NCBI RefSeq assembly: GCF_050269735.1
Contig: NZ_JBNNIX010000004.1
Span: 1-64,000 of the forward strand
Direction: 5' to 3'
Source: Paenisporosarcina sp050269735
GTDB lineage: Bacteria; Bacillota; Bacilli; Bacillales_A; Planococcaceae
DNA: 64,000 nt
The position numbers and the translations under genes were made by a program. Below, in pieces: positions 8,722-18,193 of this stretch. Within the stretch, counting starts at the first letter, position 1; every line of letters begins with the position of its first letter. The notes under the pieces were generated by a model, which made no database searches, was not told the DNA's origin, and saw only the letters and a program-made list of their open reading frames with translations.

Positions 8722-10118
8722 ACGAAGAGTGTGGCGTTTTTGGAATTTGGGGAGACCCGAATGCAGCACAGATCGCCTATTACGGATTGCATGCACTTCA
8801 ACACCGTGGCCAGGAAGGAGCGGGGATTGTCGTAACGGACGGTCAATCGCTTCAAGCGGTCAAAGGGGAAGGGCTTGTCAATGAGGTATTCAGTGCAGGC
8901 AAGCTCGATCATTTGCAAGGTTATGGTGCGGTAGGCCATGTACGTTATGCAACTGCAGGAGGCGGGGGGATTGAAAACGTCCAGCCTCTTTTATTCCGCT
9001 CGACGACTGGGAGTCTAGCGATTGCACACAATGGCAATCTAGTGAATGCGAATCATTTAAAACAACATTTAGAGCGTCAGGGAAGCATTTTCCAGACTTC
9101 TTCAGATACAGAAGTATTGGCTCATTTAATTAAAAAAAGTGGCTATTCATCGTTTGAAAAACGCGCGAAGAATGCTTTATCACTGCTTAAAGGTGCCTTT
9201 GCCTTCGTCATGATGACGGAAGACGAAATGATCGTTGCCAACGATCCAAACGGGTTGCGTCCATTGTCTTTAGGAAAACTGGGTGATGCGTGGGTGGTTG
9301 CTTCGGAAACATGTGCATTCGATATTATCGGTGCCGAAGTAGTACGCTCCGTTGAACCGGGTGAGTTTTTGATTATCAACAACGACGGCTTGCGTGTGGA
9401 ACGCTTTGCATTCCCTGCAAAACGCTCGATTTGTACTATGGAGTACGTCTACTTCTCACGTCCTGATTCAGATATTGATGGCATTAACATTCATACGGCA
9501 CGTAAACGATTAGGAAAAGAATTAGCGAAAGAAGTACAAATTGAAGCAGACGTCGTGACAGGTGTACCTGACTCCAGTATTTCAGCAGCTATTGGTTTTT
9601 CAGAAACTACGGGAATTCCTTACGAATTAGGGTTAATCAAAAACCGTTATGTCGGTCGTACATTTATTCAGCCTTCACAGGACTTGCGTGAACGTGGTGT
9701 GAAAATGAAATTGTCACCCGTCCGCCAAGTGGTAAACGGCAAGCGTGTCGTGATGGTTGATGATTCCATTGTCCGCGGAACCACATCGAGACGTATTGTT
9801 ACGATGTTAAAAGAAGCAGGAGCAACGGAAGTACATGTTGTCATCAGTTCTCCGCCTATTAAAAATCCATGTTTCTATGGAATCGATACGAGTTCAAGTG
9901 AAGAACTGATTGCTTCCAACAATAGCATCGAAGAAATAAGAGAATTGATTGGGGCAGATTCACTGACATTCCTTTCGGTTGAAGGAATGGTTCGTGCAAT
10001 CGGTCGAACGGATGAAGGTCCTGAAGCTGGACATTGTTTAGCTTGCTTTACAGGGAATTATCCAACTGAAATATACGGAGATACGATTTTACCGCATCAA
10101 AAAGAATTGGTTCGCTAG
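8697..10118 (+). CDS. purF: Amidophosphoribosyltransferase PurF
   Basis: PurF (473 aa) makes phosphoribosylamine from PRPP and glutamine, the committed step. The ATG at 8697 is chosen because it follows GGAAAGGAG and gives an 11-residue propeptide MLAELRGLNEE ahead of the catalytic Cys12; an upstream TTG would put the ribosome-binding site inside the gene. The PRPP loop VVMVDDSIVRGTTS and the cysteines of the iron-sulfur cluster (in SICTMEY, NPCFYG, GHCLACF) are present, so this is the oxygen-sensitive Bacillus type. Confidence 0.95.
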   Translation: MLAELRGLNEECGVFGIWGDPNAAQIAYYGLHALQHRGQEGAGIVVTDGQSLQAVKGEGLVNEVFSAGKLDHLQGYGAVGHVRYATAGGGGIENVQPLLFRSTTGSLAIAHNGNLVNANHLKQHLERQGSIFQTSSDTEVLAHLIKKSGYSSFEKRAKNALSLLKGAFAFVMMTEDEMIVANDPNGLRPLSLGKLGDAWVVASETCAFDIIGAEVVRSVEPGEFLIINNDGLRVERFAFPAKRSICTMEYVYFSRPDSDIDGINIHTARKRLGKELAKEVQIEADVVTGVPDSSISAAIGFSETTGIPYELGLIKNRYVGRTFIQPSQDLRERGVKMKLSPVRQVVNGKRVVMVDDSIVRGTTSRRIVTMLKEAGATEVHVVISSPPIKNPCFYGIDTSSSEELIASNNSIEEIRELIGADSLTFLSVEGMVRAIGRTDEGPEAGHCLACFTGNYPTEIYGDTILPHQKELVR

Positions 10119-10130
10119 GAGGCGACAGGG

Positions 10131-11195
10131 ATGTCAAAGGCATATGAACAAGCTGGCGTAAATATTGAAGCGGGTTACGAAGCTGTAAAGCGAATGAAGT
10201 CTCATGTGGATCGAACAGCTCGTAAAGGCATTATGGGTGCATTCGGTGGTTTCGGTGGGATGTTTGACTTGTCGTCACTCGATTATAAAGAACCGGTATT
10301 GATTTCAGGTACAGACGGTGTCGGGACCAAATTGAAATTGGCATTTATGACCGATACACACGATACAATCGGGATCGATTGCGTGGCAATGTGTGTCAAT
10401 GACATCGTGGCTCAAGGAGCTGAACCGTTATTTTTCTTAGACTACCTTGCTGTCGGTCAAGCAAAGCCTGAAAAGATCGAGCAAATTGTCAAAGGTGTTG
10501 CAGATGGTTGCGTACAAGCAGGTGCTGCATTAATCGGTGGGGAAACGGCAGAGATGCCAGGTCTTTATGAAGAAGATGAATACGATGTGGCCGGGTTTGC
10601 CGTCGGGGTAGCCGAAAAATCGAATATCGTGACTGGTGAAAAGATTCAAACAGGTGACGTGCTCGTTGGACTTGCATCTAGTGGCATCCATTCAAATGGT
10701 TTTTCACTCGTACGTAAAATTGTCTTTGCTGATCAAGGGTATGAAATTGATTCGTATGTTGCAGGCTACGAACACTTAGGTCGTATCGGGAAAGCCTTAT
10801 TGAAACCGACAAAAATTTATACAAAACCGGTTCTTGCCCTCCATGAAGCATTAGACATCCACGGTATGGCACATGTAACTGGTGGAGGTTTTTACGAAAA
10901 CCTGCCTCGCATGATGCCTGCAGGTCTTGGTGTTGAAATTAAACTAGGTTCATGGCCTGTTTTGCCTGTGTTTTCAATGTTGAAAGAAAAAGGGTCTCTG
11001 GAAGACCGTGATTTGTATAATGTTTTCAATATGGGCATTGGTTTCGTCGTTGCACTTCCTGAAGAGCAAGCGAATCAAGCCATTCGACTATCGGTGGAAA
11101 ACGGTGAAAATGCTTATGTCATTGGTAGAGTGGTAACAGGCGAAGGCGTTCAATTTAAAGGAAACCATGACGGGAGTCTGAATGATGAACAGTAA
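10131..11195 (+). CDS. purM: AIR synthetase PurM
   Basis: PurM (354 aa) closes the imidazole ring, turning FGAM into AIR with ATP. The conserved ISGTDGVGTKLK segment is near residue 58 and GGETAEMPG near 137. It follows purF by 12 nt behind AGGAGGCG and overlaps purN by 14 nt. Confidence 0.96.
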   Translation: MSKAYEQAGVNIEAGYEAVKRMKSHVDRTARKGIMGAFGGFGGMFDLSSLDYKEPVLISGTDGVGTKLKLAFMTDTHDTIGIDCVAMCVNDIVAQGAEPLFFLDYLAVGQAKPEKIEQIVKGVADGCVQAGAALIGGETAEMPGLYEEDEYDVAGFAVGVAEKSNIVTGEKIQTGDVLVGLASSGIHSNGFSLVRKIVFADQGYEIDSYVAGYEHLGRIGKALLKPTKIYTKPVLALHEALDIHGMAHVTGGGFYENLPRMMPAGLGVEIKLGSWPVLPVFSMLKEKGSLEDRDLYNVFNMGIGFVVALPEEQANQAIRLSVENGENAYVIGRVVTGEGVQFKGNHDGSLNDEQ

Positions 11196-11757
11196 GCCAA
11201 AGGTGGCGATTTTTGCTTCCGGCAGTGGAAGTAATTTTCAAGTCATCACGGACGCAGCAAGAGCTGGCGATTTAGATGCCGATATTGTGGCGGTTGTTAC
11301 AGATCAGCCACAAGCTTTTGTCGTGGAACGAGCTAAAACAGCTGGTGTTGCCGTAGTGGCTCTCCGCCCGTCAGATTTTGCGTCAAAAGTCGATTATGAA
11401 CAATCTATTTTGCAAGAACTGAAACAGCTCGAGGTAGAATGGTTGGTGCTGGCTGGTTACATGCGGTTGATCGGGGATACGTTGCTGACTGCCTTTGCCA
11501 ATCGCATCGTCAACATTCATCCTTCTTTGCTGCCTTCATTTCCAGGTAAAGATGCGATCGGGCAAGCATTGGCGCATGGCGTCAAGGTAACTGGTGTGAC
11601 CGTGCATTATGTGGATGCAGGAATGGACACAGGTCCCATCCTTTCGCAACAAGCGGTCGAAGTTGCAGAAGGAGACCGTGAACAAACAGAACAACGCATT
11701 CATGCGGTTGAACATGTGCTTTATACTAAAACGTTACAGCAATTATGGAGTCTGTAG
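11182..11757 (+). CDS. purN: GAR formyltransferase PurN
   Basis: PurN (191 aa) transfers a formyl group from 10-formyltetrahydrofolate to GAR. Motifs FASGSGSNFQ at the N-terminus and NIHPSLLPSFPG with the catalytic His near residue 113 are present. Two adjacent ATG codons could start it. It ends 170 nt before purH, an unusually wide gap for this operon, which holds a repeat array. Confidence 0.95.
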   Translation: MMNSKPKVAIFASGSGSNFQVITDAARAGDLDADIVAVVTDQPQAFVVERAKTAGVAVVALRPSDFASKVDYEQSILQELKQLEVEWLVLAGYMRLIGDTLLTAFANRIVNIHPSLLPSFPGKDAIGQALAHGVKVTGVTVHYVDAGMDTGPILSQQAVEVAEGDREQTEQRIHAVEHVLYTKTLQQLWSL

Positions 11758-11771
11758 AACTTCGGAATGGA

Positions 11772-11866
11772 ATGTCTTTTTGGAGAGGAATCATGTCTTT
11801 TTGAGAGCGAATGGACAGAAAACCTGGATGAGTGGACAGAAAACCAAAATGAATGGACAGAAAAGT
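11772..11866. repeat. 21-bp-period array B (core TGGACAGAAAA), inside the pur operon
   Basis: TGGACAGAAAA recurs at 11812, 11833 and 11854, exactly 21 bp apart. Just upstream a second core, ATGTCTTTTTG, occurs at 11772 and 11793, also 21 bp apart. The array fills the 170-nt gap between purN and purH. No terminator is seen, so it would be transcribed within the pur mRNA. Confidence 0.88.
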
Positions 11867-11927
11867 CGTAGCCTTCGTTCCTGGCACAACTTCACAAAAC
11901 TAGCTTTCACTATAGGAGGACTTTCAT

Positions 11928-13463
11928 ATGACAAAACGTGCCCTTATCAGTGTGTCAGATAAATCAGGGATTCTTGAATTCGCAAAAGAGTTAGAGACAT
12001 TAGGCTATGAAATATTATCAACAGGTGGTACGAAAGCGTATTTGCAGGAAAATGGCGTAGCCATTACACCGGTCGATCAAGTAACAGGATTCCCCGAAAT
12101 ATTGGGCGGCCGTGTCAAGACGCTAAATCCGATGATTCACGGCGGTCTTCTTGCCAAGCATGACGATGCCGATCATCAAGCACAAATGAACGAACATGGC
12201 ATCCAGCCAATCGAAGTGGTCTGTGTTAACTTATATCCATTCCGTGAAACGATTTCAAAACCAGATGTGACTGCTGACGATGCGATTGAGAATATTGATA
12301 TCGGTGGACCGGCAATGTTGCGTGCGTCTGCGAAAAATCATGCCTATGTAACCGTCATCACGGATGCAACGGATTATCCTGCGGTTTTGGAAGAATTGAA
12401 AGCAACTGGTAAAACGACTTTAGAAACGCGTCGTCGTCTTGCAGCAAAAGTTTTCCGTCATACAGCTTCTTATGATGCTTATATTTCGGGTTATTTAACG
12501 GATCTTGCAGGTGAAGAATTCCCTGAGCAAGTAACATTTACATATGAATTGAAACAACCGTTGCGCTACGGAGAAAATCCACATCAGAAAGCAGCGTTCT
12601 ATCAACGTGCACTAGGATCGGAATTCTCAATTGCTTCTGCACAGCAACTACATGGGAAAGAGCTTTCCTACAACAATATTCAAGATGCCAATGCAGCCAT
12701 TCAAATCGTTAAAGAATTTGAATTGCCAGCTGCAGTCGCAGTGAAACATATGAATCCATGTGGGGTTGGAATCGGTGAAACGATTGCTGAAGCGTTTGCG
12801 AAAGCGTACGAAGCTGATAGCATGTCCATTTTTGGTGGTATCGTTGCGTTAAATCGTGAAGTGGATGGCCAAACGGCAGAACAACTTTCAGGGATCTTCC
12901 TTGAAATCATATTGGCTCCTTCATTCTCTGAAAAGGCTATGGAGATTTTGACAAAGAAGAAAAATATTCGACTGTTGACGATTCCATTTGAACAGAACAA
13001 AAAAGATAAATGGAACACCGTTTCAATCGAGGGTGGCTTGTTGATGCAAGAACCGGATGCACATGGATTCGCACAAGCGGACGTCCGTGTTGTGACGGAT
13101 CGTCAACCAACCGAAGAAGAATGGGCTGCACTGAAGCTTGGTTGGAGCGTAGTCAAACACGTGAAATCCAATGCGATTGTTGTCACAGATGCTCAAATGA
13201 CGCTTGGCGTCGGTGCTGGGCAAATGAATCGTGTCGGTGCTGCCAAGATTGCATTAGAACAAGCTGCAGAAAAAGCACAAGGTGCATCACTTGCTTCAGA
13301 TGCCTTTTTCCCAATGAATGATACCGTTGAAGCGGCTGCAAAAGCAGGCATTACGGCAATTATTCAACCAGGTGGATCAGTGAAAGATGAAGATTCAATT
13401 GCCAAAGCCAATGAATATGGAATTGCAATGGTCTTCACTGGAGTTCGTCATTTCAAGCATTAA
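11928..13463 (+). CDS. purH: AICAR transformylase/IMP cyclohydrolase PurH
   Basis: A bifunctional enzyme (511 aa) for the last two steps to IMP. The N-terminal cyclohydrolase domain (MGS-like, LISVSDKSGI and STGGT, about residues 1-195) is followed by the transformylase domain with KHMNPCGVG near residue 265. It has a strong AGGAGG ribosome-binding site of its own after the repeat-filled gap. Confidence 0.96.
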   Translation: MTKRALISVSDKSGILEFAKELETLGYEILSTGGTKAYLQENGVAITPVDQVTGFPEILGGRVKTLNPMIHGGLLAKHDDADHQAQMNEHGIQPIEVVCVNLYPFRETISKPDVTADDAIENIDIGGPAMLRASAKNHAYVTVITDATDYPAVLEELKATGKTTLETRRRLAAKVFRHTASYDAYISGYLTDLAGEEFPEQVTFTYELKQPLRYGENPHQKAAFYQRALGSEFSIASAQQLHGKELSYNNIQDANAAIQIVKEFELPAAVAVKHMNPCGVGIGETIAEAFAKAYEADSMSIFGGIVALNREVDGQTAEQLSGIFLEIILAPSFSEKAMEILTKKKNIRLLTIPFEQNKKDKWNTVSIEGGLLMQEPDAHGFAQADVRVVTDRQPTEEEWAALKLGWSVVKHVKSNAIVVTDAQMTLGVGAGQMNRVGAAKIALEQAAEKAQGASLASDAFFPMNDTVEAAAKAGITAIIQPGGSVKDEDSIAKANEYGIAMVFTGVRHFKH

Positions 13464-13478
13464 GAGGAGGATATTTGA

Positions 13479-14735
13479 ATGAAAGTACTCGTTATTGGTA
13501 GTGGTGGGCGTGAACACGCCATTGTACGTCAATTCAATAACTCTCCATCTGTAACCGAAGTGTTTGTAGCTCCTGGAAATGATGGCATGAGAAATGATGC
13601 AACATGTGTGGCGATCGAAGCACTTGAATTTGATATGCTGGTTGCATTCGTTCAGGAAAATGCCATCGATCTGACATTTGTCGGACCTGAACAACCACTT
13701 GCTGCAGGAATCGTTGACCGTTTCGAGGCGGAAGGTCTGCGTATTTTCGGCCCTACGAAAGCGGCTGCCCAAATCGAAGGTAGTAAAAACTTTGCCAAGG
13801 AACTGATGAAGAAATATGGCATTCCTACCGCTGCTTATGAAACGTTCACGGATGTCAAGGAAGCCAAAGCGTATATCGAGAAAATGGGTGCACCGATTGT
13901 TGTGAAAGCAGATGGACTTGCTGCCGGTAAAGGCGTAGTCGTTGCCATGACCGTGAAAGAAGCAATTAATTCTGTGGAAGACATGATTGGCAACCAAAAG
14001 TTTGGGGACTCATCTTCTCGTGTAGTCATTGAAGAATTCCTCGATGGAGAAGAGTTCTCTTACATGTCGTTTGTTCATAAAGGGCAGATTTACCCAATGG
14101 TCATTGCCCAGGATCACAAACGTGCATATGACGGTGACCGGGGACCAAATACTGGTGGAATGGGCGCTTATTCACCTGTGCCACACATTTCGGAACTTGT
14201 CGTTCAAGATGCATTCGAAGCGATTGTCGCACCTACTGTAGAAGCAATGGCAACTGAAGGAACACCATTTACCGGTATTCTTTATGCTGGCTTGATTTTG
14301 ACTGAGGATGGACCGAAAGTGATTGAATTTAATGCTCGTTTCGGTGATCCAGAAACACAAGTCGTGTTGCCACGTATGGTTTCGGATTTTGGTGAATTCA
14401 TGAACGCACTTCTTGATGAAACACCATTTGAATTGGAATGGTCGGATGAAGAAATGCTAGGGGTAGTAGTTGCCGCTGATGGTTATCCCGATAAAGTAGA
14501 AAAGGGAGCTAGATTGCCCGATTTAACAAAGCTGAATGAACATGTGCAAGTATTTCATGCAGGCACAATAGAAGTGAATGAACGCTTCGTTGGCAATGGA
14601 GGCCGAGTGATTCTGTTCGCAGCGAAATCAGATTCACTGGCGGATGCTCAAAAACAAGTGTATAACGCGTTATCTGAATTGAAGTGGGATGGATTTTTCC
14701 ATCGAAACGACATTGGCTGGCGTGCGTTGAAATAA
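13479..14735 (+). CDS. purD: GAR synthetase PurD
   Basis: An ATP-grasp ligase (418 aa) joining phosphoribosylamine and glycine. The N-terminal VIGSGGREHAI and central EFNARFGDPETQ motifs are characteristic. It is the last gene of the operon, 15 nt after purH with an AGAGGAGG ribosome-binding site, and is followed by a terminator. Confidence 0.97.
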   Translation: MKVLVIGSGGREHAIVRQFNNSPSVTEVFVAPGNDGMRNDATCVAIEALEFDMLVAFVQENAIDLTFVGPEQPLAAGIVDRFEAEGLRIFGPTKAAAQIEGSKNFAKELMKKYGIPTAAYETFTDVKEAKAYIEKMGAPIVVKADGLAAGKGVVVAMTVKEAINSVEDMIGNQKFGDSSSRVVIEEFLDGEEFSYMSFVHKGQIYPMVIAQDHKRAYDGDRGPNTGGMGAYSPVPHISELVVQDAFEAIVAPTVEAMATEGTPFTGILYAGLILTEDGPKVIEFNARFGDPETQVVLPRMVSDFGEFMNALLDETPFELEWSDEEMLGVVVAADGYPDKVEKGARLPDLTKLNEHVQVFHAGTIEVNERFVGNGGRVILFAAKSDSLADAQKQVYNALSELKWDGFFHRNDIGWRALK

Positions 14736-14743
14736 GTTAAGTT

Positions 14744-14784
14744 AAAAAGGTTGTCCTCTAACGATTAGAGGACAACCTTTTTTG
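14744..14784 (+). terminator. pur operon terminator
   Basis: A 15-bp perfect stem (AAAGGTTGTCCTCTA and its complement) with a 5-nt loop runs into a T-run right after purD. Confidence 0.92.
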
Positions 14785-14870
14785 CATTTAGCAAGGTGAT
14801 TAATTTTTAAGAATGGGATATTGATTTGGATATTTATGTTAATATTAATTTAAGATTGTGAAGATTTCGG

Positions 14871-14902
14871 TTCAACTAATGGTGCAGGATAGTTTAAGCA
14901 GC
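14871..14902. repeat. Island boundary element, copy 1
   Basis: TTCAACTAAT, then GGTGCAG, then GATAGTTTAAG: an imperfect palindrome with the central GGTGCAG shared with later copies. It is the first copy at the purD-side edge of the accessory island. Confidence 0.6.
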
Positions 14903-14923
14903 AACAAAAGGAGATGAACTGAA

Positions 14924-15358
14924 ATGGAATACAACATGAAACCCCATAGATATCCAATGGTTATGACCATCATTTTTGTCCTATTTATGAATGTAGTAGT
15001 GGATTACTTTGGCGGATCTTCATCTCTATATCTATTAGTTTTACTAGTAGCCGTTGTATTTGCTCTAATTCGATTTAGATTTAACATCCAAGACGAGAAT
15101 TTGGTTTATGAGATATTAATTTTCGGTAAACCCATCGTAAAACAGAGAATTTTTCCTGAAGATATAATCCAAATGAAATTCACACGAATCGGTTGGGCAA
15201 AGAAAGCAGCCAAAATAAAAGTAAGTAAAGGGATTAACGTAAGGTTAGCTGTTCTCGAACCACCAAAAGCGTATGACCATTTAATTGAGTTTGCAAAGAA
15301 ACACGACATAACCATAATTAAAACAAAAGATTACTTGATATTGGAGAGGATGAAATAA
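14924..15358 (+). CDS. Small membrane protein with PH-like domain
   Basis: A 144-residue protein with two N-terminal hydrophobic segments (about residues 10-27 and 33-48) and a soluble C-terminal part resembling bacterial PH-like/YokE-type domains (FGKPIVKQRIFPEDIIQMKF region). I do not recognise a specific function. The ATG at 14924 follows AAGGAG by 10 nt. It stands alone in the accessory island directly after a boundary element. Confidence 0.6.
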   Translation: MEYNMKPHRYPMVMTIIFVLFMNVVVDYFGGSSSLYLLVLLVAVVFALIRFRFNIQDENLVYEILIFGKPIVKQRIFPEDIIQMKFTRIGWAKKAAKIKVSKGINVRLAVLEPPKAYDHLIEFAKKHDITIIKTKDYLILERMK

Positions 15359-15374
15359 ATTTCTTATTCAAAAA

Positions 15375-15552
15375 ACGATGCAGGTTGGCAGAGATTGACT
15401 ATAACAAGAAATAGATAAAATAGGCGAAACTAATTTTCGTGTATATGGTCAGGTTGAACAACCTGGTTCCCTAGCACAAATGTTAGCCTTTGAAAGAGTA
15501 AAACCCCAGTGGACTGTTATGTTCATCATCTTAATTGAAACCGTGGATTAAT
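15375..15552 (+). pseudogene. Possible degraded coding remnant
   Basis: Two overlapping frames read like pieces of one protein: DAGWQRLTITRN, then after a frame change and stop GETNFRVYGQVEQPGSLAQ continuing to VKPQWTVMFI. No intact start or frame exists. This is a judgement from amino-acid texture only; the parent family is not identified. Confidence 0.35.
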
Positions 15553-15585
15553 ATATCCAAAACAACTAAAGGAGACAACTATACA

Positions 15586-16362
15586 ATGAGGAATTTAATA
15601 AAAATCATCTTAGCAACAATCGTTTTTGTTTCATTGCCCTTCGCGACAATAGAGAATTCAGCGAGTGCAGCATCACCTGTAAAAATCATGTGGGGGAAAA
15701 CAGAATTAAAGATTGGTCAACTTGGGAAATTGACAGTCATACTAGACACCCCGTTAGTCAAACTGGCATCTGATGGTACGATTACAACTGTTCGAACATT
15801 GAAAAAAGGTGAAGAATACCGAGTATACAGCTACAAGTCTAATTCTAATGGATTGTATGGTGTTGGGGCAGGCAGCTTCGTTCAAAAAAATGCAAGTATC
15901 AAATACGAAACTCCATCTAAAAGAAAACTCGAGATATTAGCGTTTAAGAAACTTTTTCAAGAAGCAAATACTTTACAAACTAGCACGACTAGAGGCTATT
16001 TCACAAAACTAGACTTGCTAGCACTTTTTAACTCTCATTTCACCGATTGGTTTACACTACAATTCATCTCACACAGTATGATGAAAAAAGATATAAACGG
16101 CGTAACACACTATCACTTCATGCAAGGTACAGATTTCATTAATACAAATTATTTTGTTGCGGATACCTTCACTTGGAGTGGAAAAACTTCCATCATCCAC
16201 TATCAAGTACCTACTGTCGATAAGAACAACAAAAAGGGCGTAGCTAATCTTGTGAAAATCAGTGAAACCATTAATGAAGAGATGGGGTCCTATACCCTGA
16301 CTATTATCTTGGAGAAAATGGAGAATGGAAGTTATAAGATATCAGAAGTCCAAAGGAATTAA
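15586..16362 (+). CDS. Secreted protein of unknown function
   Basis: A 258-residue protein with a clear signal peptide: basic MRNLIK, a hydrophobic stretch and a likely cleavage after ASA near residue 29. The mature part begins with a short beta-rich, SH3-like segment (KIGQLGKLTVI ... EEYRVYSY) of the type found in Bacillales exported proteins, followed by a longer region I do not recognise. The ATG at 15586 is chosen over an upstream TTG because AAAGGAGAC lies just before it. Confidence 0.7.
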   Translation: MRNLIKIILATIVFVSLPFATIENSASAASPVKIMWGKTELKIGQLGKLTVILDTPLVKLASDGTITTVRTLKKGEEYRVYSYKSNSNGLYGVGAGSFVQKNASIKYETPSKRKLEILAFKKLFQEANTLQTSTTRGYFTKLDLLALFNSHFTDWFTLQFISHSMMKKDINGVTHYHFMQGTDFINTNYFVADTFTWSGKTSIIHYQVPTVDKNNKKGVANLVKISETINEEMGSYTLTIILEKMENGSYKISEVQRN

Positions 16363-16554
16363 GAGTGAGACATTCCTTTGAACGGTCGATGAAAGTCTTA
16401 TGAAAAATAATGTGCAATGTGACATCTGAACACAACCCCGAAATGGACACTTAAAAAAAGTAGCACAAACATTATCAAAGCGATATTAAATTTATTCGTG
16501 AACATGGAAAAGAATGGATCTAAGGTAGGTTGAACTAAAGGTCTAAAATAAGCA

Positions 16555-16597
16555 ACAGCCATCTCAGTTTCAATTGAGATGGCTGATGTATTTTAAA
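16555..16597. terminator. Terminator hairpin between convergent genes
   Basis: CAGCCATCTCA and TGAGATGGCTG form a perfect 11-bp stem. T-rich sequence follows on both strands, so it may serve the secreted-protein gene and the convergent metallo-hydrolase gene. Confidence 0.7.
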
Positions 16598-16603
16598 GAA
16601 TAA

Positions 16604-17449
16604 TTACGAATGAATAATTTGGTCATTCACAAATGCTTTTATAAAAAACAATTCATTATCATTAGGGTCTCTTTTATTTTCTCCTTTAAAGCTTTCTATA
16701 GCATTTATTAGTGAGGTAGATTTTACAACTTGACTTGCTGTTGTTAACTCTTTCCAGTAAAGATTCATTTCATTTGAATCGCAGATAGATTCATGACCAA
16801 GTAGGAACATTTCAGCATCAAATTTTTGAATGTCTTCAATCATAGGCAATAACAAAGATTGCTTGAAATGAAATAAAGAATCTGTGGTTGTACCATATGC
16901 ACAATCACCTAAAAAAATAACTTTTTCATCAGGAATATAAATAATTGTAGAATCATCTGTATGAGTACTTTTAATTTTTTCGAGTATGCAAACTTTATTT
17001 CCCAAATCAATAGTTAATGTATTTTCAAAGATTATATCTGGAGAGTGCAACTTAAAACTATCCCTGTTTGGCATGTCATCTTGAATAATCTTCATACACA
17101 TAGCACTCATCTGATTATTATTCACATACTTTTGAAGCGAACTATCGTCATAGGAATAACTTGTCCATTCATTTATTAGTTCGTTTGATTCCCTGTTAAC
17201 TATAACAGTTGCTCCAAATTCATTCATTCCCAGGAAATGATCCCAATGTGCATGTGTAATAACTAAATATTTAACTGGTGGTACATTTAGCTTCTCGATT
17301 TCTAGTAAAAAGTCTTTTGCATGCTGAGTAGAATTACCAGAGTCTATTATTAAACTATATTGGTCACCATATACCAACCCTAATGTTGGTCGTTCTCTAT
17401 CATCTTGATTAGATAAATAATAAATAGCATCACTTAATTTATTTAACAT
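16604..17449 (-). CDS. Metallo-beta-lactamase fold hydrolase
   Basis: A 281-residue MBL-fold protein. The metal motif THAHWDH is at residues 65-71 (His66, His68, Asp70, His71), with later conserved residues near FLGDCAYG and LLGHES. The substrate cannot be named; the family includes thiolesterases, lactonases and beta-lactamases. It starts at an ATG after GAGGAGAG on the minus strand and is the only minus-strand intact gene of the island. Confidence 0.8.
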   Translation of the reverse strand: MLNKLSDAIYYLSNQDDRERPTLGLVYGDQYSLIIDSGNSTQHAKDFLLEIEKLNVPPVKYLVITHAHWDHFLGMNEFGATVIVNRESNELINEWTSYSYDDSSLQKYVNNNQMSAMCMKIIQDDMPNRDSFKLHSPDIIFENTLTIDLGNKVCILEKIKSTHTDDSTIIYIPDEKVIFLGDCAYGTTTDSLFHFKQSLLLPMIEDIQKFDAEMFLLGHESICDSNEMNLYWKELTTASQVVKSTSLINAIESFKGENKRDPNDNELFFIKAFVNDQIIHS

Positions 17450-17788
17450 GTTATATATCTCTCCTCTATTCTAGATATTAATTCTATGAAAGAGAAAATC
17501 TACATGTGTATTTTAAAGATTAATAAAATAATTTAAGATTTTCTCATGTTATTTTTTCACCATTGGACTTGTGCCTCCTTTTTCATCTGTGGAAAAGTGT
17601 ACCATATTACGAATTAAATTAACTGTTTATTGTGATGATTCTTATTACTTGTAGTTATTATTTCTGTTATTGTGAAGTGACTACTTCCTCATTGGCAAAT
17701 TAATATGTATACATAACACGATACTTTTGAGATTGAATCGATTTTTTGCGAACGGAACATCCCTTAACTATTACAAAGGAGTATTTAA
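17450..17788. other. AT-rich intergenic stretch
   Basis: No gene, RNA or clear repeat is seen here. It must hold the minus-strand promoter for the metallo-hydrolase gene, but I could not single out one convincing pair of boxes. Confidence 0.4.
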
Positions 17789-18084
17789 ATGATTGATAAT
17801 AATCTGTTGATTACTTTCAAAAATGATCTTCACAAGTATTCATTGGAACAGCTAAGATATATTTCTGAAATTCAGACAGCAAGGAAGACCTAATTAGCAG
17901 GATGAATCAGTTAATTCTAAGATTGATTCAATGGGAATCGAAAGTGAATAATATTAACCCAAATAATAAGGTTGAACATGGCGGGTTCGGATGGCTGAAA
18001 GCAAGGGAATGGTATGATTTGGTTGGAATGCATTTTCGTCATCACTTGCGTCAAAAAGATGAGTTAGAAAGTTACATATTATAG
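17789..18084 (+). pseudogene. DinB-family protein remnant
   Basis: The first frame gives a DinB-like N-terminus (MIDNNLLITFKNDLHKYSLE onward, 34 codons, ATG after AAAGGAG) and stops at 17893. A second frame then gives a DinB-like C-terminus from DLISRMNQL to the metal-site-like MHFRHHLRQKDELESYI. Together they code for only about 95 residues against the usual 150-170, so a middle segment was lost and the frame shifted. Confidence 0.65.
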
Positions 18085-18193
18085 GTGAACATTAGAAGTA
18101 AAGCTTTTTTTCATTAGTCGGTAAAATACTAAAGGTTGTAGGAGAAAAAAATCTTAGAAAGACAATTATAAGAGATGATTGGAGGGTATAAAA

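Noticed and set aside
11609..11962. Open frames through arrays B and D giving heptapeptide repeats (for example EWTENLD-type units)
   Set aside because: A 21-bp period automatically gives 7-residue repeats. Arrays A and G have 20-bp steps that break frame, D has an internal stop, and starts with ribosome-binding sites are lacking.
16440..16500. Possible short coding remnant (KFIREHGKEWI-like frame) before the metallo-hydrolase terminator
   Set aside because: Too short and no recognisable family; kept out of the feature list.
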